Assembly: GCF_000936425.1 (NCBI RefSeq) | Contig: NZ_AVFK01000016.1 | Span: 1 to 64,000, forward strand | Direction: 5' to 3' | From: Skermanella aerolata KACC 11604 | Lineage (GTDB): Bacteria; Pseudomonadota; Alphaproteobacteria; Azospirillales; Azospirillaceae | Length of the DNA: 64,000 nucleotides | Shown here: positions 39,811-49,218 of the stretch, one piece after another | Position numbering within the stretch: the first letter of the stretch is position 1 | How the letters are laid out: every line of letters starts with the position of its first letter | The notes under the pieces: generated by a model | What the model was told of the DNA's origin: nothing | What the model saw: only the letters and a program-made list of their open reading frames with translations | The model's database searches: none | Position numbers and translations under genes: made by a program

Positions 39811-40920
39811 ATGACCGACCACGACCACCACGGCCACTCCTGCTGCGGTCATGACCACCAGCACGGCCACGACCATGACGCGCCAGCCGAAGGCCATGCC
39901 GAACTGGGCGCCGCCGAAACGCCCGTCCTGGTCGAAGTCACGCGCGGCGGCATGGTCGAGTCGCGTCACCGCGGCATAGCGGCCATTGTCGATGCCGACG
40001 GCCATGTCGTCGCCCATTGGGGCGATTTCGAAAAGCCGGTCTTCGCCCGCTCCGCGATCAAGTCGCTCCAGGCGATCCCGCTGGTCGAGAGCGGCGCCGC
40101 CGACGCCTTTGATGTCAGCGACGAGGAACTGGCGCTCGCCTGCTCTTCCCACAACGGCGAGTCCCGCCACACCACGCTCGTCTCCTCCTGGCTCGACCGG
40201 ATCGGCTGCACCCCCGCCGACCTGGAATGCGGCACACACCTACCCTATGACGAGGCGACGGCCCACGCCCTGATCCGCGCCGGCGAGGCGCCCGGCACCG
40301 TCCACAACAACTGCTCCGGCAAGCACACCGGCATGCTGGCGACGGCCCGCCACAAGGGCGAGCCGACAGCCGGCTACATCCGCTTCGACCACCCGGTCCA
40401 GCAGCGCATCCTGGGCGTGCTGGAGCAGATGACAGCCCAGGACCTGAGCAATGCTCCCTGGGGCGTCGACGGCTGCGGCATCCCGACCATCGCGATCCCG
40501 CTCGGCTCGCTCGCCCTCGCCATGGCCCGTCTGGCCGACCCGCAGGACCTGCCCGACCGCAGGGCGGAGGCGATCGTCCGTATCCGGCGGGCCTGGGGCA
40601 AGCATCCCTACCTGATCGGCGGGCGTGGCACCTTCGACACGCGCATGATGGAAGCGATCGACGGGCAGGCGCTCATCAAGATCGGTGCCGAGGGCGTCAT
40701 GTGCGCCGTCCTGCCGGAACTCGGTCTCGGCATCGCGCTGAAGATCGAGGACGGCGCCAGCCGCGCCGCCGGCATCGCGATGGCGGCCCTGCTGCGCCAG
40801 TGCAAGGTGCTGACCGAGTCCCGCCGGGACGAGCTGGCCGACCTTACCCACCCCGCGATCACCAACCGCGTCGGCCTGTCCGTCGGCGAGGTCCGGCCCG
40901 CGAGCGGCTGGCCCGAATAA
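39811..40920 (+). CDS. L-asparaginase of the R. etli type (AnsA II, PF06089) with His-rich leader
   Basis: 369 residues. The first ~32 residues hold 10 His and 2 Cys (MTDHDHHGHSCCGHDHQHGH), with a GHDHQHGHDHD block typical of metal-binding segments and absent from the core family. The enzyme begins at LVEVTRGGMVESRHRG. Key parts: RSAIKSLQAIP, CSSHNGE, LECGTHLPYD, HNNCSGKHTGML (Ser-Lys motif) and GVDGCGIPT. Rhizobium-type enzymes bind zinc at cysteines. Divergent from the SPOUT gene (84 bp), and followed by a quinone reductase gene (50 bp). Confidence 0.9.
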   Translation: MTDHDHHGHSCCGHDHQHGHDHDAPAEGHAELGAAETPVLVEVTRGGMVESRHRGIAAIVDADGHVVAHWGDFEKPVFARSAIKSLQAIPLVESGAADAFDVSDEELALACSSHNGESRHTTLVSSWLDRIGCTPADLECGTHLPYDEATAHALIRAGEAPGTVHNNCSGKHTGMLATARHKGEPTAGYIRFDHPVQQRILGVLEQMTAQDLSNAPWGVDGCGIPTIAIPLGSLALAMARLADPQDLPDRRAEAIVRIRRAWGKHPYLIGGRGTFDTRMMEAIDGQALIKIGAEGVMCAVLPELGLGIALKIEDGASRAAGIAMAALLRQCKVLTESRRDELADLTHPAITNRVGLSVGEVRPASGWPE

Positions 40921-40970
40921 CCCTGCCTGGGCTATACGAAGTCCGAAGACAAAAACCGGGAGGAATGCCG

Positions 40971-41966
40971 ATGCGCGCCGTGGTGTGCCGGGAATGGGGC
41001 GGGCCGGAGAGCCTGTCGTTCGAACAGGTGGCGGACCCGAAGCTGTTGGCTCCCGGCCAGGTCCGGATCGCGGTCAGTGCCGCCGGGATCAACTTCGCCG
41101 ATACGCTGATGATCCAGGGCAAGTACCAGGTCAGGCCGGAGTTCCCGTTCTCCCCTGGACTGGAAGCGGCCGGCACGGTGATCGAAGCCGCACCCGACGT
41201 CGATACCGTCGCTCCCGGCGACCGGGTGATGGCGCTGCTCGACCACGGCGGCTACGCCGAACAGGCCGTGGCCCGTGCGTCCGACGTGTTCCGCATCCCC
41301 GACGGCATGGAGTTCGAGACGGCGGCCGGCTTCCCCATCGTCTACGGCACCTCGCACATAGCCCTGTGGGAGCGGGCATGCCTCCGCCCCGGCGAAACGC
41401 TGGTCGTCCACGGCGCCGCCGGCGGCGTCGGATTGACCGCCGTCGAGGTCGGCAAGGCGATGGGCGCCACCGTCATCGCCACCGCAAGTTCCGCCGAAAA
41501 GCTGGAAGTCGCGGCCAGTCGTGGCGCCGACCACCTGATAAACTACAAGACCGAGGACATCCGGACCCGCGTCAAGGAACTGACCGGCGGCGCCGGGGCC
41601 GACGTGATCTATGATCCGGTCGGGGGAGACACCTTCGACGCCAGCCTGCGCTGCATCGCCTGGGGCGGCCGCATCCTGATCATCGGTTTCGCCGAGGGCC
41701 GCATCCCGCAGATCCCGGCCAATATCCTGCTGGTCAAGAACATCGCCACGATAGGCGTCCACTGGGGCGCCTACCGCCAGAACCAGCCGCACACCGTCGC
41801 CGAGAGCTTCGCCACCCTGTTCCGCTGGTTCGAGGAAGGCCGCATCCAGCCTCACATCTCCAACCGCATCCCGCTCGCCGACTATGCCAAGGCGATGAAG
41901 CTGCTGATCGAGCGCCGCTCGACCGGCAAGGTCGTCCTGACGATGGACGCGCAGGACCAGGACTGA
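40971..41966 (+). CDS. NADPH:quinone oxidoreductase family protein (zinc-less MDR)
   Basis: 331 residues from the ATG at 40971 with GGGAGGA 7 nt upstream (another ATG at 40965 is too close to it). N-terminal catalytic domain: GINFADTLMIQGKYQ, FPFSPGLEAAGTV. Rossmann: VVHGAAGGVGLTAVEVGKAMGATVIATASS. DVIYDPVGGDTFD and ILIIGFAEGRIPQIPAN follow. No zinc Cys. It reduces quinones or enoyl carbonyls with NADPH; exact substrate unknown. Cotranscribed with the methyltransferase 5 bp downstream. Confidence 0.9.
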   Translation: MRAVVCREWGGPESLSFEQVADPKLLAPGQVRIAVSAAGINFADTLMIQGKYQVRPEFPFSPGLEAAGTVIEAAPDVDTVAPGDRVMALLDHGGYAEQAVARASDVFRIPDGMEFETAAGFPIVYGTSHIALWERACLRPGETLVVHGAAGGVGLTAVEVGKAMGATVIATASSAEKLEVAASRGADHLINYKTEDIRTRVKELTGGAGADVIYDPVGGDTFDASLRCIAWGGRILIIGFAEGRIPQIPANILLVKNIATIGVHWGAYRQNQPHTVAESFATLFRWFEEGRIQPHISNRIPLADYAKAMKLLIERRSTGKVVLTMDAQDQD

Positions 41967-41971
41967 CGCCG

Positions 41972-43207
41972 ATGCCGTCCGACCTGCTGCGCGCCCAGTA
42001 CGAGGCCTATCCCTATCCGGCCCGCGACCCGCGCGACGAGACCAGCCGTCTGATCGCCGGATCCCCCGGACACCTGGACGAGGTCAACCACTACGTCTTC
42101 GGCGGGCGCCTGGACTTTTCCAGGCCGCTCCGCGTCCTGTTCGCCGGCGGCGGCACGGGCGACGGCACGATCATGCTGGCGCAGCACTGCGCCGATGCCG
42201 GCATTCCCGCCGAGATCACCTATGTCGACCTGTCCGACGCGTCCCGCGCCATCGCCGAGCGCCGCGCCGAAGTCCGCAAGCTGACCAACATCGCCTTCCA
42301 TCGCGGTTCCCTGCTGGAACTGGACGGCTTCGGCCCCTTCGACTACATCGACTGCTGCGGCGTCCTCCATCACCTGGAAGACCCGGCCGCCGGCCTGAAG
42401 TCCCTGGTTTCCGTCCTGGCGCCCGGCGGCGGCATCGGCCTGATGGTCTACGGCACCTTCGGCCGCACGGGCGTCTATCCCTTGCAGGATGCGCTCCGCA
42501 CCCTGACCGGCGGCCTCCCCGATGCCGAGCGCGTCGATCTGGCGAAGCGCCTGCTGAAGACCCTGCCGCCGACCAACTGGCTGAAGCGCAATCCCTTCAT
42601 CAACGACCATCAGGAATCCGACGCCGGCCTCTACGACCTGCTGCTGCATAGCCGCGACCGCGCCTACACCGTTCCGGATCTGGCCAAGCTTGCCGCCGCC
42701 TGCGACCTCGTCATCACCGCCTTCATCGAGCCGGCCCGCTACGATCCCGCGCGCTACATCGCCGACCCGCGCCTGTCCCGCCGCCTCGACGGCCTGGACA
42801 TGCTTCGGCGCGCTGCCCTTGCCGAGCAGCTTTCCGGCAGCATGACGAAGCACGTCTTCTACCTGACCCGTCCCGAGGACGCCGCCGGCGCAGTCGCCAG
42901 ACCGGACTTTCCCGACGCCATCCCCGTCCTGCGCGACCTCGACGGACCCGCCATCGCGCGCGGCCTGAAGCCGGGTGCCGGCCTCCGCGCCGATCTCGGC
43001 GGCCTGCCGGTCAATCTGGCGCTGCCGCGCCTTGCCGGTCCCATCCTTGCCCGGATCGACGGACGGACGAGCATCGGCCAACTGTTCGAGTCCCTGGCCG
43101 CGAACGACCGCAGCCTGAGCCCGCAGGCCTTCCAATCGCAGTTCCAGGACCTCTACGCCGCCTTGAACGGCGTCAACAAGCTCCTGCTCCGCCGGCCGGC
43201 GTCATGA
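41972..43207 (+). CDS. class I SAM-dependent methyltransferase with C-terminal extension
   Basis: 411 residues. Rossmann motif I VLFAGGGTGDGT (~54-65), the acidic end of strand 2 YVDLSDAS, motif III CCGVLHHLEDP, LAPGGGIGLMVYG. The N-terminal YEAYPYPARDPRDE is an unusual opening also found in some peptide/lipid methyltransferases. Beyond ~230 the sequence is a helical region plus a PqqD-like C-terminal stretch (ILARIDGRTSIGQLF). Substrate unknown; 5 bp after the quinone reductase gene. Confidence 0.8.
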   Translation: MPSDLLRAQYEAYPYPARDPRDETSRLIAGSPGHLDEVNHYVFGGRLDFSRPLRVLFAGGGTGDGTIMLAQHCADAGIPAEITYVDLSDASRAIAERRAEVRKLTNIAFHRGSLLELDGFGPFDYIDCCGVLHHLEDPAAGLKSLVSVLAPGGGIGLMVYGTFGRTGVYPLQDALRTLTGGLPDAERVDLAKRLLKTLPPTNWLKRNPFINDHQESDAGLYDLLLHSRDRAYTVPDLAKLAAACDLVITAFIEPARYDPARYIADPRLSRRLDGLDMLRRAALAEQLSGSMTKHVFYLTRPEDAAGAVARPDFPDAIPVLRDLDGPAIARGLKPGAGLRADLGGLPVNLALPRLAGPILARIDGRTSIGQLFESLAANDRSLSPQAFQSQFQDLYAALNGVNKLLLRRPAS

Positions 43208-43218
43208 TCCGTGGGGCA

Positions 43219-43704
43219 TCAGGCGGCCGGTTCCACCCCATGCTCAGCAAGCCGCTTGCGCGCGGCGCCTACGGTTTCCTCGTCGAACTCCGCTTGGTAT
43301 TTCAGGATCAGCGCTTCGGCCGACATATCGGCCATCTTGAATTCCACAAGCTTCATGAAGCCCAATGACGGAGTTGGCGAGACAGCCAGATCGGCAAGCG
43401 TCTGCTTTACACCAGCCCTCTTGAGCTTCTGCTTGGTCCGGCTGAGGCGCTTGGTCTGCCCGCTCTCCGCGGACAGGGCTTCTTCCAATGCCCGCATCGT
43501 GATGGCGAAATCGGCTTCCAGCGGATCGTCGATGTTCATCCCTTCGATGCGGGCGATCTGACGAACCGCATCGAAGTAGATGTCCTCTCTCCCCAACCGC
43601 TTCGCATTCGTCATCAAATTCCGCAGCTTGGTCGCATCCCACTCTACGGAGAGATCGAGCTTCTTGATGTTCATGCTCTTGGTTTTCATACTGTCGGCTT
43701 TCAT
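43219..43704 (-). CDS. hypothetical protein, helical
   Basis: 161 residues from the ATG at 43704 with GGAAG 7 nt upstream. Charged, helix-rich, no signal peptide. N-terminus KTKSMNIKKLDLSVEWDATKLRNLM, the basic stretch TKRLSRTKQKLKR, and an end EALILKYQAEFDEETVGAARKRL. Composition is more AT-rich than its neighbours. I do not recognise a family. It is convergent with the methyltransferase (11-bp gap). Confidence 0.5.
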   Translation of the reverse strand: MKADSMKTKSMNIKKLDLSVEWDATKLRNLMTNAKRLGREDIYFDAVRQIARIEGMNIDDPLEADFAITMRALEEALSAESGQTKRLSRTKQKLKRAGVKQTLADLAVSPTPSLGFMKLVEFKMADMSAEALILKYQAEFDEETVGAARKRLAEHGVEPAA

Positions 43705-43825
43705 ACGGCGGCTTCCAGTGCCCTTGGCACAAACGGGTAAATGAGTCACTTATCGAAATCGATCTTTTCAAGATACTCAAGCCATGTCGAGCCTTGATAA
43801 TTCGACCGGCAGGGACGATCCCCCC

Positions 43826-43863
43826 AAAAACCCCCTGTTCCCTGCCAGCCGAAGCCGGCAGGG
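43826..43863 (-). terminator. terminator of the small secreted protein gene
   Basis: On the minus strand CCCTGCCGGC-TTCG-GCTGGCAGGG is a 10-bp stem with a TTCG tetraloop, and TTTTT follows at 43826-43830. It is about 30 nt after the stop at 43894. Confidence 0.7.
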
Positions 43864-43893
43864 GGTGGCACTTCCGGTCAACCGCCGGTCATG

Positions 43894-44256
43894 TCACTCG
43901 GTAACGGCCGAGGTCTCGCCGGACTTCTTGTTGTAGCGGATCGTGATCTTGGAGACTTCGCACAGGTCGAACTCGTCCCACTCCGCCTGCTCGGCGTCCG
44001 AGTAGACGACCCTCAGGTCCCACTTGCAGCTCTTGGCGGCGCGATGGAACGTGATGTGGACCTTGTCGCCGTCGTCCAGGACGTCGCGGCCGAGCACGTC
44101 GTCTTCCCAGTCATCGCTGTTCGACGGGGAAACGAAGACCTTGTCGATCGTGTAGCCGGTCTTGTTGACCAGGTCGAAGTCCTGCTTGCCTTCGGCAAAA
44201 GCGGGTGTCGCCGATACCGCGAAGAGAGCGGCCGCAGCCACGAGAATGAAACGCAT
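43894..44256 (-). CDS. small secreted protein, function unknown
   Basis: 120 residues from the ATG at 44256. Signal peptide MRFILVAAAALFAVSATPAFA with AFA cleavage. The mature domain has a beta-strand layout: DFDLVNKTGYTIDKVFVSPSNSDDWEDDVLGRD ... SCKWDLRVVYSD ... FDLCEVSKITIRYN, with two Cys that may pair. Similar proteins occur across alphaproteobacteria without function (and are sometimes wrongly named argininosuccinate lyase). An AT-rich block (44312-44361) upstream may be its promoter. Confidence 0.65.
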   Translation of the reverse strand: MRFILVAAAALFAVSATPAFAEGKQDFDLVNKTGYTIDKVFVSPSNSDDWEDDVLGRDVLDDGDKVHITFHRAAKSCKWDLRVVYSDAEQAEWDEFDLCEVSKITIRYNKKSGETSAVTE

Positions 44257-44460
44257 CGATGCCTCCGGAATTTCGGCACGCCACAACGGCATACCGTCCA
44301 GCAGCTAAGGGCAAAATAAAATAAAACTTTATTAAATCAGCAGTTTACTTATTCATAGTTGAAAAACATCGGCTAGTCCTGATTCCACTATCCCGAAACA
44401 ATCCGTCATGCCAACACTTGGCTCGACTACCCCATGCCTTCGCCAAACCGGACCCGTGCC

Positions 44461-45603
44461 ATGACCTCGCCGAATACCGGACTCCCATGCCCGCCGCTCA
44501 CCGGTCTTCAGGCCTGCTCCGACCATACTTGGGTCAAGCGCGCCATAGGCATCCTTCAGGGCGATGGCCGGCGATCCGCCGACACGCATCTCGTCAATCC
44601 CGTGTTTCGCGGGTTGAAGGGCATCTCGATCTACCTGAAGGACGAATCGACCCATCCCACGGGAAGCCTCAAGCACCGCCTCGCCCGCTCGCTCTTCCTC
44701 TACGGCATCTGCAATGGCCGGATCCAGCAAGGCACGACGCTGGTCGAGGCATCGTCCGGCTCCACCGCCGTCAGCGAGTCCTATTTCGCGCATCTCCTCG
44801 ACCTTCCCTTCATCGCCGTGATGCCGAAATCGACCAGCCGGCAGAAGATCGAGGCGATCGAGCGTTTCGGCGGCAGATGCCATTTCGTGGAAAGCCCGCG
44901 CGAGGTCTACGAGGTCGCCGCCCGCCTTGCCGCCGAGACCGGCGGCTACTACCTCGACCAGTTCACCTTCGCCGAACGGGCGACCGACTGGCGCGGCAAC
45001 AACAACATCGCCGAAAGCATCTTCGACCAGATGCGCGGAGAAGCCCATCCCGTCCCCCGCTGGGTCGTCATGAGCGCCGGCACCGGCGGCACCTCGGCGA
45101 CCATCGGGCGCTATATCCGCTACCGCGACTTCGACACCCGCCTGTGCGTCGTGGATGTCGAGCACTCCGCCTTCTACGAGGCCTATACCACCGGCAACCC
45201 CGGCGCCACCTGTGCCCATCCCTCGCGCATCGAGGGGATCGGCCGCCCGCGCGTCGAGCCGTCCTTCATCCCCGGCGTCGTCGACCACATGATCAAGGTC
45301 CCCGACGCCGCGTCGATCGCCGCGATGCATGTCCTGTCCGACCGCCTGTTCCGCCGCGTCGGAGGCTCCAGCGGCACCAACTTCTTCGGCCTGTGCTGGA
45401 TCGCCGCCAACATGATGAAGGCCGGCGAGGAAGGCTCGCTGGTCTCGCTGATCTGCGACAGCGGCGACCGCTATACCTCCACCTACTACAACCCCGACTG
45501 GCTGAAGCAGAACGACATCGACATAGCTCCGTATGTCGCCTTGACCGAAACCTTCCTGGACACCGGCGAGTTCCGGCTGGATGCGCTTCGCCCGATTGCT
45601 TGA
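44461..45603 (+). CDS. PLP-dependent cysteine synthase / cysteine desulfhydrase family protein
   Basis: 380 residues from the ATG at 44461 (ATG 44434 is an alternative; neither has a strong RBS). Fold type II: Schiff-base Lys in [28 protein letters not shown] for the phosphate loop, [14 protein letters not shown] and [10 protein letters not shown] near the pyridine. It resembles the Cds1-type L-cysteine desulfhydrases, which make pyruvate, ammonia and sulfide from cysteine, more than OASTL CysK. Activity needs testing. Confidence 0.8.
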   Translation: MTSPNTGLPCPPLTGLQACSDHTWVKRAIGILQGDGRRSADTHLVNPVFRGLKGISIYLKDESTHPTGSLKHRLARSLFLYGICNGRIQQGTTLVEASSGSTAVSESYFAHLLDLPFIAVMPKSTSRQKIEAIERFGGRCHFVESPREVYEVAARLAAETGGYYLDQFTFAERATDWRGNNNIAESIFDQMRGEAHPVPRWVVMSAGTGGTSATIGRYIRYRDFDTRLCVVDVEHSAFYEAYTTGNPGATCAHPSRIEGIGRPRVEPSFIPGVVDHMIKVPDAASIAAMHVLSDRLFRRVGGSSGTNFFGLCWIAANMMKAGEEGSLVSLICDSGDRYTSTYYNPDWLKQNDIDIAPYVALTETFLDTGEFRLDALRPIA

Positions 45604-46006
45604 GGTTTCGATGTCGGAGAGAAACAGGTGTGAATTTTCTCCGAATTCAATCCAGCTAGGCATATGCCCGTGTTTTATGTAAGTTAAAGCGTCACGAAAG
45701 CGTGATTCTGCAATAAAAGCTGTCAAAATAAACGTCGTTCAAGGTTCTGGTGTCTTCAGATACATGCGATTGTATTTCATCGGCTCCATTGAGCATGGGG
45801 ACAAAGATCGAACTAGAGAATCATAGACGCCATCATGGATGCGTTCGCGGCCCACAGCGCGATGAGCAAACGGGCGCTGGACTCCGACAGAATACGGTGC
45901 GGCCTCAGGGACATCCTGCTGGGTCCAGCAGAACTCTACGAAGCGCTTCGCGCCCGTGGCGGTATCCATGCTCCCAGTGTCATGGCGGTACATATCTGAA
46001 AGCAGG
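45604..46006. other. AT-richer intergenic region
   Basis: About 400 bp. 45604-45735 has no gene and is low in GC. 45739-45993 (minus) holds a short open frame described separately. Confidence 0.4.
45739..45993 (-). CDS. short open frame of doubtful status behind the GNAT toxin
   Basis: 84 residues, beginning 13 nt after the GNAT stop on the same strand. Its first half has GC3-biased codons, its second half does not. No motif known. It may be a remnant of a longer gene or chance; no good ribosome binding site. Confidence 0.2.
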   Translation of the reverse strand: MYRHDTGSMDTATGAKRFVEFCWTQQDVPEAAPYSVGVQRPFAHRAVGRERIHDGVYDSLVRSLSPCSMEPMKYNRMYLKTPEP

Positions 46007-46495
46007 TCACGCAAACAGCTTTGCGATCTCCGCCATGGGGATGAACATGCGCCGACCCTCGGCGGTGAGCGGCTGAAAATCGTAGGCGCGGTAAAAACCG
46101 GCTGCGGCTTCGTCCTTGGCATCGACGACGAAAGCGTAGGTCGCGATCTCCGCCCGCAGCGCCCGGCTGAAAGCGTCGAGCAGGAGCAGTTCGCCAAGCC
46201 GCCGGCCGCGATGCTGGGAAGCGACCGCCAGTCTCCCCATCAACGTTGCGGGTACGGCGGGGTAGCGTGGGAGTTTTTTGCTCAGCGATGCCGGCAGGTC
46301 CGTCAGCGATATGGATGTGGCCGCAAGCGTATAGTAGCCGAGCGGAGCGGCGGATACATCGGTCAGGACGAAGCAGGACGCGACCCGCTTGCGGATATCC
46401 TGGCTCGCCTGGGTCCGGATGTAGCGATCCAGAGGCTCGACGCCGCTTTCGAAAGCGGTGCGGTCATGGCCGTCGTTCAGGGCGTCGATACGCAA
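46007..46495 (-). CDS. GNAT-family toxin of a type II toxin-antitoxin pair
   Basis: 162 residues. FESGVEPLDRYIRTQASQDIRKRVA is the start of TacT/AtaT-type toxins; ATLMGRLAVASQHRGRRLGELLLLDAF holds the acetyl-CoA loop (Q/R-x-x-G-x-G/A region RRLGEL); FYRAYDFQPL is the end. These acetylate aminoacyl-tRNA and stop translation. The gene starts 9 nt after the antitoxin stop. Confidence 0.85.
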   Translation of the reverse strand: MRIDALNDGHDRTAFESGVEPLDRYIRTQASQDIRKRVASCFVLTDVSAAPLGYYTLAATSISLTDLPASLSKKLPRYPAVPATLMGRLAVASQHRGRRLGELLLLDAFSRALRAEIATYAFVVDAKDEAAAGFYRAYDFQPLTAEGRRMFIPMAEIAKLFA

Positions 46496-46504
46496 GGGAT
46501 TGCG

Positions 46505-46810
46505 TCAGTTCCCAAGGGTTTCGATATACCGGCGCGCGGCGGACCGCAAACGGTCGGTCGGCTCCCTGGGGTTGAGCACGGCTTCGGCGAAGGCCCGGCT
46601 TTCCTGGGCGGTAAGCTGGATGGACTGCATGTCCCCGATCGTCCGGACGGCGGCTTCATGGACGCTGGCGATCACGAAATCGGTCAGCGTGCGGCCTTGA
46701 AGTTCGGCGGCTCGAACGAACAAGTCCTTCTGTTCAGCGGAGATCCGCGCCTCCAGACGCTCCTTGCGCGTCGGTGACGACCTCTTTTCCGTAGATGCCT
46801 GCCTGGCCAT
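46505..46810 (-). CDS. DUF1778 antitoxin
   Basis: 101 residues from the ATG at 46810 (GGAG 8 nt upstream). RKERLEARISAEQKDLFVRAAELQGRTLTDFVIASVHEAA is the ribbon-helix-helix DUF1778 domain that binds DNA and neutralises the toxin; the C-terminal half is the toxin-binding arm. Toxin and antitoxin lie together as in TacAT. Confidence 0.87.
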   Translation of the reverse strand: MARQASTEKRSSPTRKERLEARISAEQKDLFVRAAELQGRTLTDFVIASVHEAAVRTIGDMQSIQLTAQESRAFAEAVLNPREPTDRLRSAARRYIETLGN

Positions 46811-47124
46811 GTCAATCACTCCTGCTGCCTGGATAATGTACGGCTTTCTGCCGGACATAACAAGTCGGGCTGAGACCAGGGACACCCTGTGACGAAGCCA
46901 CGTAGCCAGCTTCCCACAACCTAAACACCCATGCTGCATCGCAACAAAACACCCCGCCTCCTGCTCATTTCGGACAAGAAACAATCGTTAAGACTGTCCC
47001 AACCGTATAGTTGTTCCACGTCCCCGATTGGCGGATATTGCGGCCCTTCCTTCCGTCGTCCCGTGCCGTTTCAAACCGGCTGAACGGCGGATGCTTTCGC
47101 ATCGCCATGAAAGGCACTCTGTGA
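46811..47124. other. intergenic region between the TA pair and cstA
   Basis: 314 bp with no gene seen. It must hold the divergent promoters of the antitoxin and cstA; no strong palindrome or terminator was noticed. Confidence 0.4.
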
Positions 47125-49218
47125 ATGACAAGGTCCATTCAGACGCTCGGCTGGATCGCCGTCACGCTGGCGCTGACGTTCGCATTCGGCTGGATCGCGC
47201 TTAACAGGGGGGAGACGATCAACGCCCTGTGGATCGTCGTGGCCGCGGTTTGCGTGGCGCTTCTCGCGTATCGGTTCTACAGCCTGTTCATCGCCCGTAC
47301 CGTCCTCCAGCTCGACCCCAGGCGGGCGACGCCGGCGGTCCGGTACAACGATGGCCTGGACTATGTCCCGACCAACAAATACGTGCTGTTCGGCCACCAC
47401 TTCGCGGCCATCGCGGGCGCCGGGCCGCTGGTGGGGCCGGTTCTGGCGGCGCAGCTGGGCTATCTGCCGGGCACGCTCTGGATCCTGGTCGGCGTCGTGT
47501 TCGCCGGCGCCGTGCAGGACTTCATCGTCCTGTTCATCTCCATGCGGCGCGACGGCCGGTCGCTGGGCGACATGATCCGGAGCGAGATGGGGCAGGTAGC
47601 CGGCGTGATCGCCATGTTCGGCGTGCTGCTGATCATGATCATCCTGCTGGCGGTCCTGGCCCTTGTCGTCGTCAAGGCGCTGGCGCACAGCCCCTGGGGC
47701 AGCTTCACCGTCTTCGCGACCATCCCCATCGCGATGCTGATGGGTGTCTATACCCGCTACCTGCGGCCCGGCCGGATCGGCGAGATGTCGGTGATCGGCT
47801 TCATCGCCCTGATCGCCGCCATCTATTTCGGACAGATCGTCAGCGAGAACCCGACGGCGGCTGAAATGTTCACCTTCAGCGGCGAGACGCTGGCGCTGAC
47901 CATCATCGGCTACGGGTTCGTCGCATCGGTGCTGCCGGTCTGGCTTCTGCTGGCGCCGCGAGACTATCTCTCTACTTTCCTCAAGATCGGCACGATCCTG
48001 GGGCTGGCGCTCGGCATCCTGTTCGTGATGCCCGACCTTCAGATGCCGGCGGTCAGCCGCTTCGTCGACGGCACCGGCCCGGTGTTTTCCGGAGCGCTGT
48101 TCCCCTTCCTGTTCATCACCATCGCCTGCGGCGCCGTCTCAGGTTTCCACTCGCTGATAGCGTCCGGCACCACGCCGAAGATGGTCGAGAACGAGGACCA
48201 GGCCCGGCTGATCGGCTACGGCTCCATGCTGATGGAAAGCTTCGTCGCAATCATGGCGCTGATCGCCGCCTGCGTGCTGGAGCCGGGGCTGTACTTCGCC
48301 ATGAACAGCCCGGCCAGCCTGATCGGCACGACGCCGGAACAAGCTGCGCAGGTCATAAGCTCCTGGGGCTTCGTGATCACGCCCGACATGCTGACCCAGA
48401 CGGCGGCCGATGTCGGCGAGGGCACGATCCTGTCGCGCGCCGGCGGCGCTCCGACGCTGGCGGTCGGCATGGCGCATATCCTGTCCGGCGCCATCGGCGG
48501 CAAGGCGATGATGGCGTTCTGGTACCACTTCGCCATCCTGTTCGAGGCCCTGTTCATCCTGACCACGGTCGATGCCGGGACGCGCGTCTGCCGTTTCATG
48601 ATCCAGGACCTGCTCGGCACCTTCGTTCCGGTCATGAAACGGACCGACTCGTGGATGGCGAACGTGGTCGCGACGGCCCTGGCGGTCACTGCTTGGGGCT
48701 ACTTCCTGTATCAGGGCGTCGTCGATCCGCTGGGCGGCATCAATACGCTGTGGCCGCTGTTCGGCATCTCCAACCAGATGCTGGCCGCCATCGCGCTGAT
48801 CCTGTGCACCGTCGTCCTGTTCAAGATGAAGCGGCAGCGCTACGCCTGGGTAACGATGGTGCCGACGGCGTGGCTGCTGATCTGCACCCTGACCGCCGGC
48901 TGGCAGAAGCTGTTCCACCCCAACCCCGCCATCGGCTTCCTGTCGCATGCCGGCAAGTTCAGCGACGCCCTGGCCGCCGGCACCATCCTGGCCCCGGCCA
49001 AGACGGTGGAGGAGATGAACCGCATCATCTTCAACGACTACGTCGATGCTGTTCTGTGCGGGCTGTTCATTGCCGTGGTGCTGTCGATGGTGGTCTACGG
49101 CATCCTCGCGATCCGAAAGGCGCTTGCCAACCCCAACGTCACCACCCGCGAAGTGGGCGGCGACGAAGGCGCCCGGCAGGCCGCCCGCTTGGCGTCGAGG
49201 GGCGCTCGCCATGCATGA
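47125..49218 (+). CDS. cstA: carbon starvation protein CstA family (pyruvate/peptide transporter)
   Basis: 697 residues with about 16-18 hydrophobic helices. Typical segments: GHHFAAIAGAGPLVGPVLAAQLGYLPG, AVQDFIVLFISMRRDGRSLG, CGAVSGFHSLIASGTTPKM and LTTVDAGTRVCRFMIQD. CstA takes up pyruvate (or peptides) in starved cells and acts with a small YbdD-like partner, whose gene overlaps the 3' end by 8 nt. Confidence 0.95.
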   Translation: MTRSIQTLGWIAVTLALTFAFGWIALNRGETINALWIVVAAVCVALLAYRFYSLFIARTVLQLDPRRATPAVRYNDGLDYVPTNKYVLFGHHFAAIAGAGPLVGPVLAAQLGYLPGTLWILVGVVFAGAVQDFIVLFISMRRDGRSLGDMIRSEMGQVAGVIAMFGVLLIMIILLAVLALVVVKALAHSPWGSFTVFATIPIAMLMGVYTRYLRPGRIGEMSVIGFIALIAAIYFGQIVSENPTAAEMFTFSGETLALTIIGYGFVASVLPVWLLLAPRDYLSTFLKIGTILGLALGILFVMPDLQMPAVSRFVDGTGPVFSGALFPFLFITIACGAVSGFHSLIASGTTPKMVENEDQARLIGYGSMLMESFVAIMALIAACVLEPGLYFAMNSPASLIGTTPEQAAQVISSWGFVITPDMLTQTAADVGEGTILSRAGGAPTLAVGMAHILSGAIGGKAMMAFWYHFAILFEALFILTTVDAGTRVCRFMIQDLLGTFVPVMKRTDSWMANVVATALAVTAWGYFLYQGVVDPLGGINTLWPLFGISNQMLAAIALILCTVVLFKMKRQRYAWVTMVPTAWLLICTLTAGWQKLFHPNPAIGFLSHAGKFSDALAAGTILAPAKTVEEMNRIIFNDYVDAVLCGLFIAVVLSMVVYGILAIRKALANPNVTTREVGGDEGARQAARLASRGARHA

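Noticed and set aside
42800-44400. Possible prophage or IS fragment around the hypothetical genes at 43.2-44.3 kb
   Set aside because: No integrase, transposase, terminal repeat or phage structural gene was visible; two small genes of unknown family are not enough.
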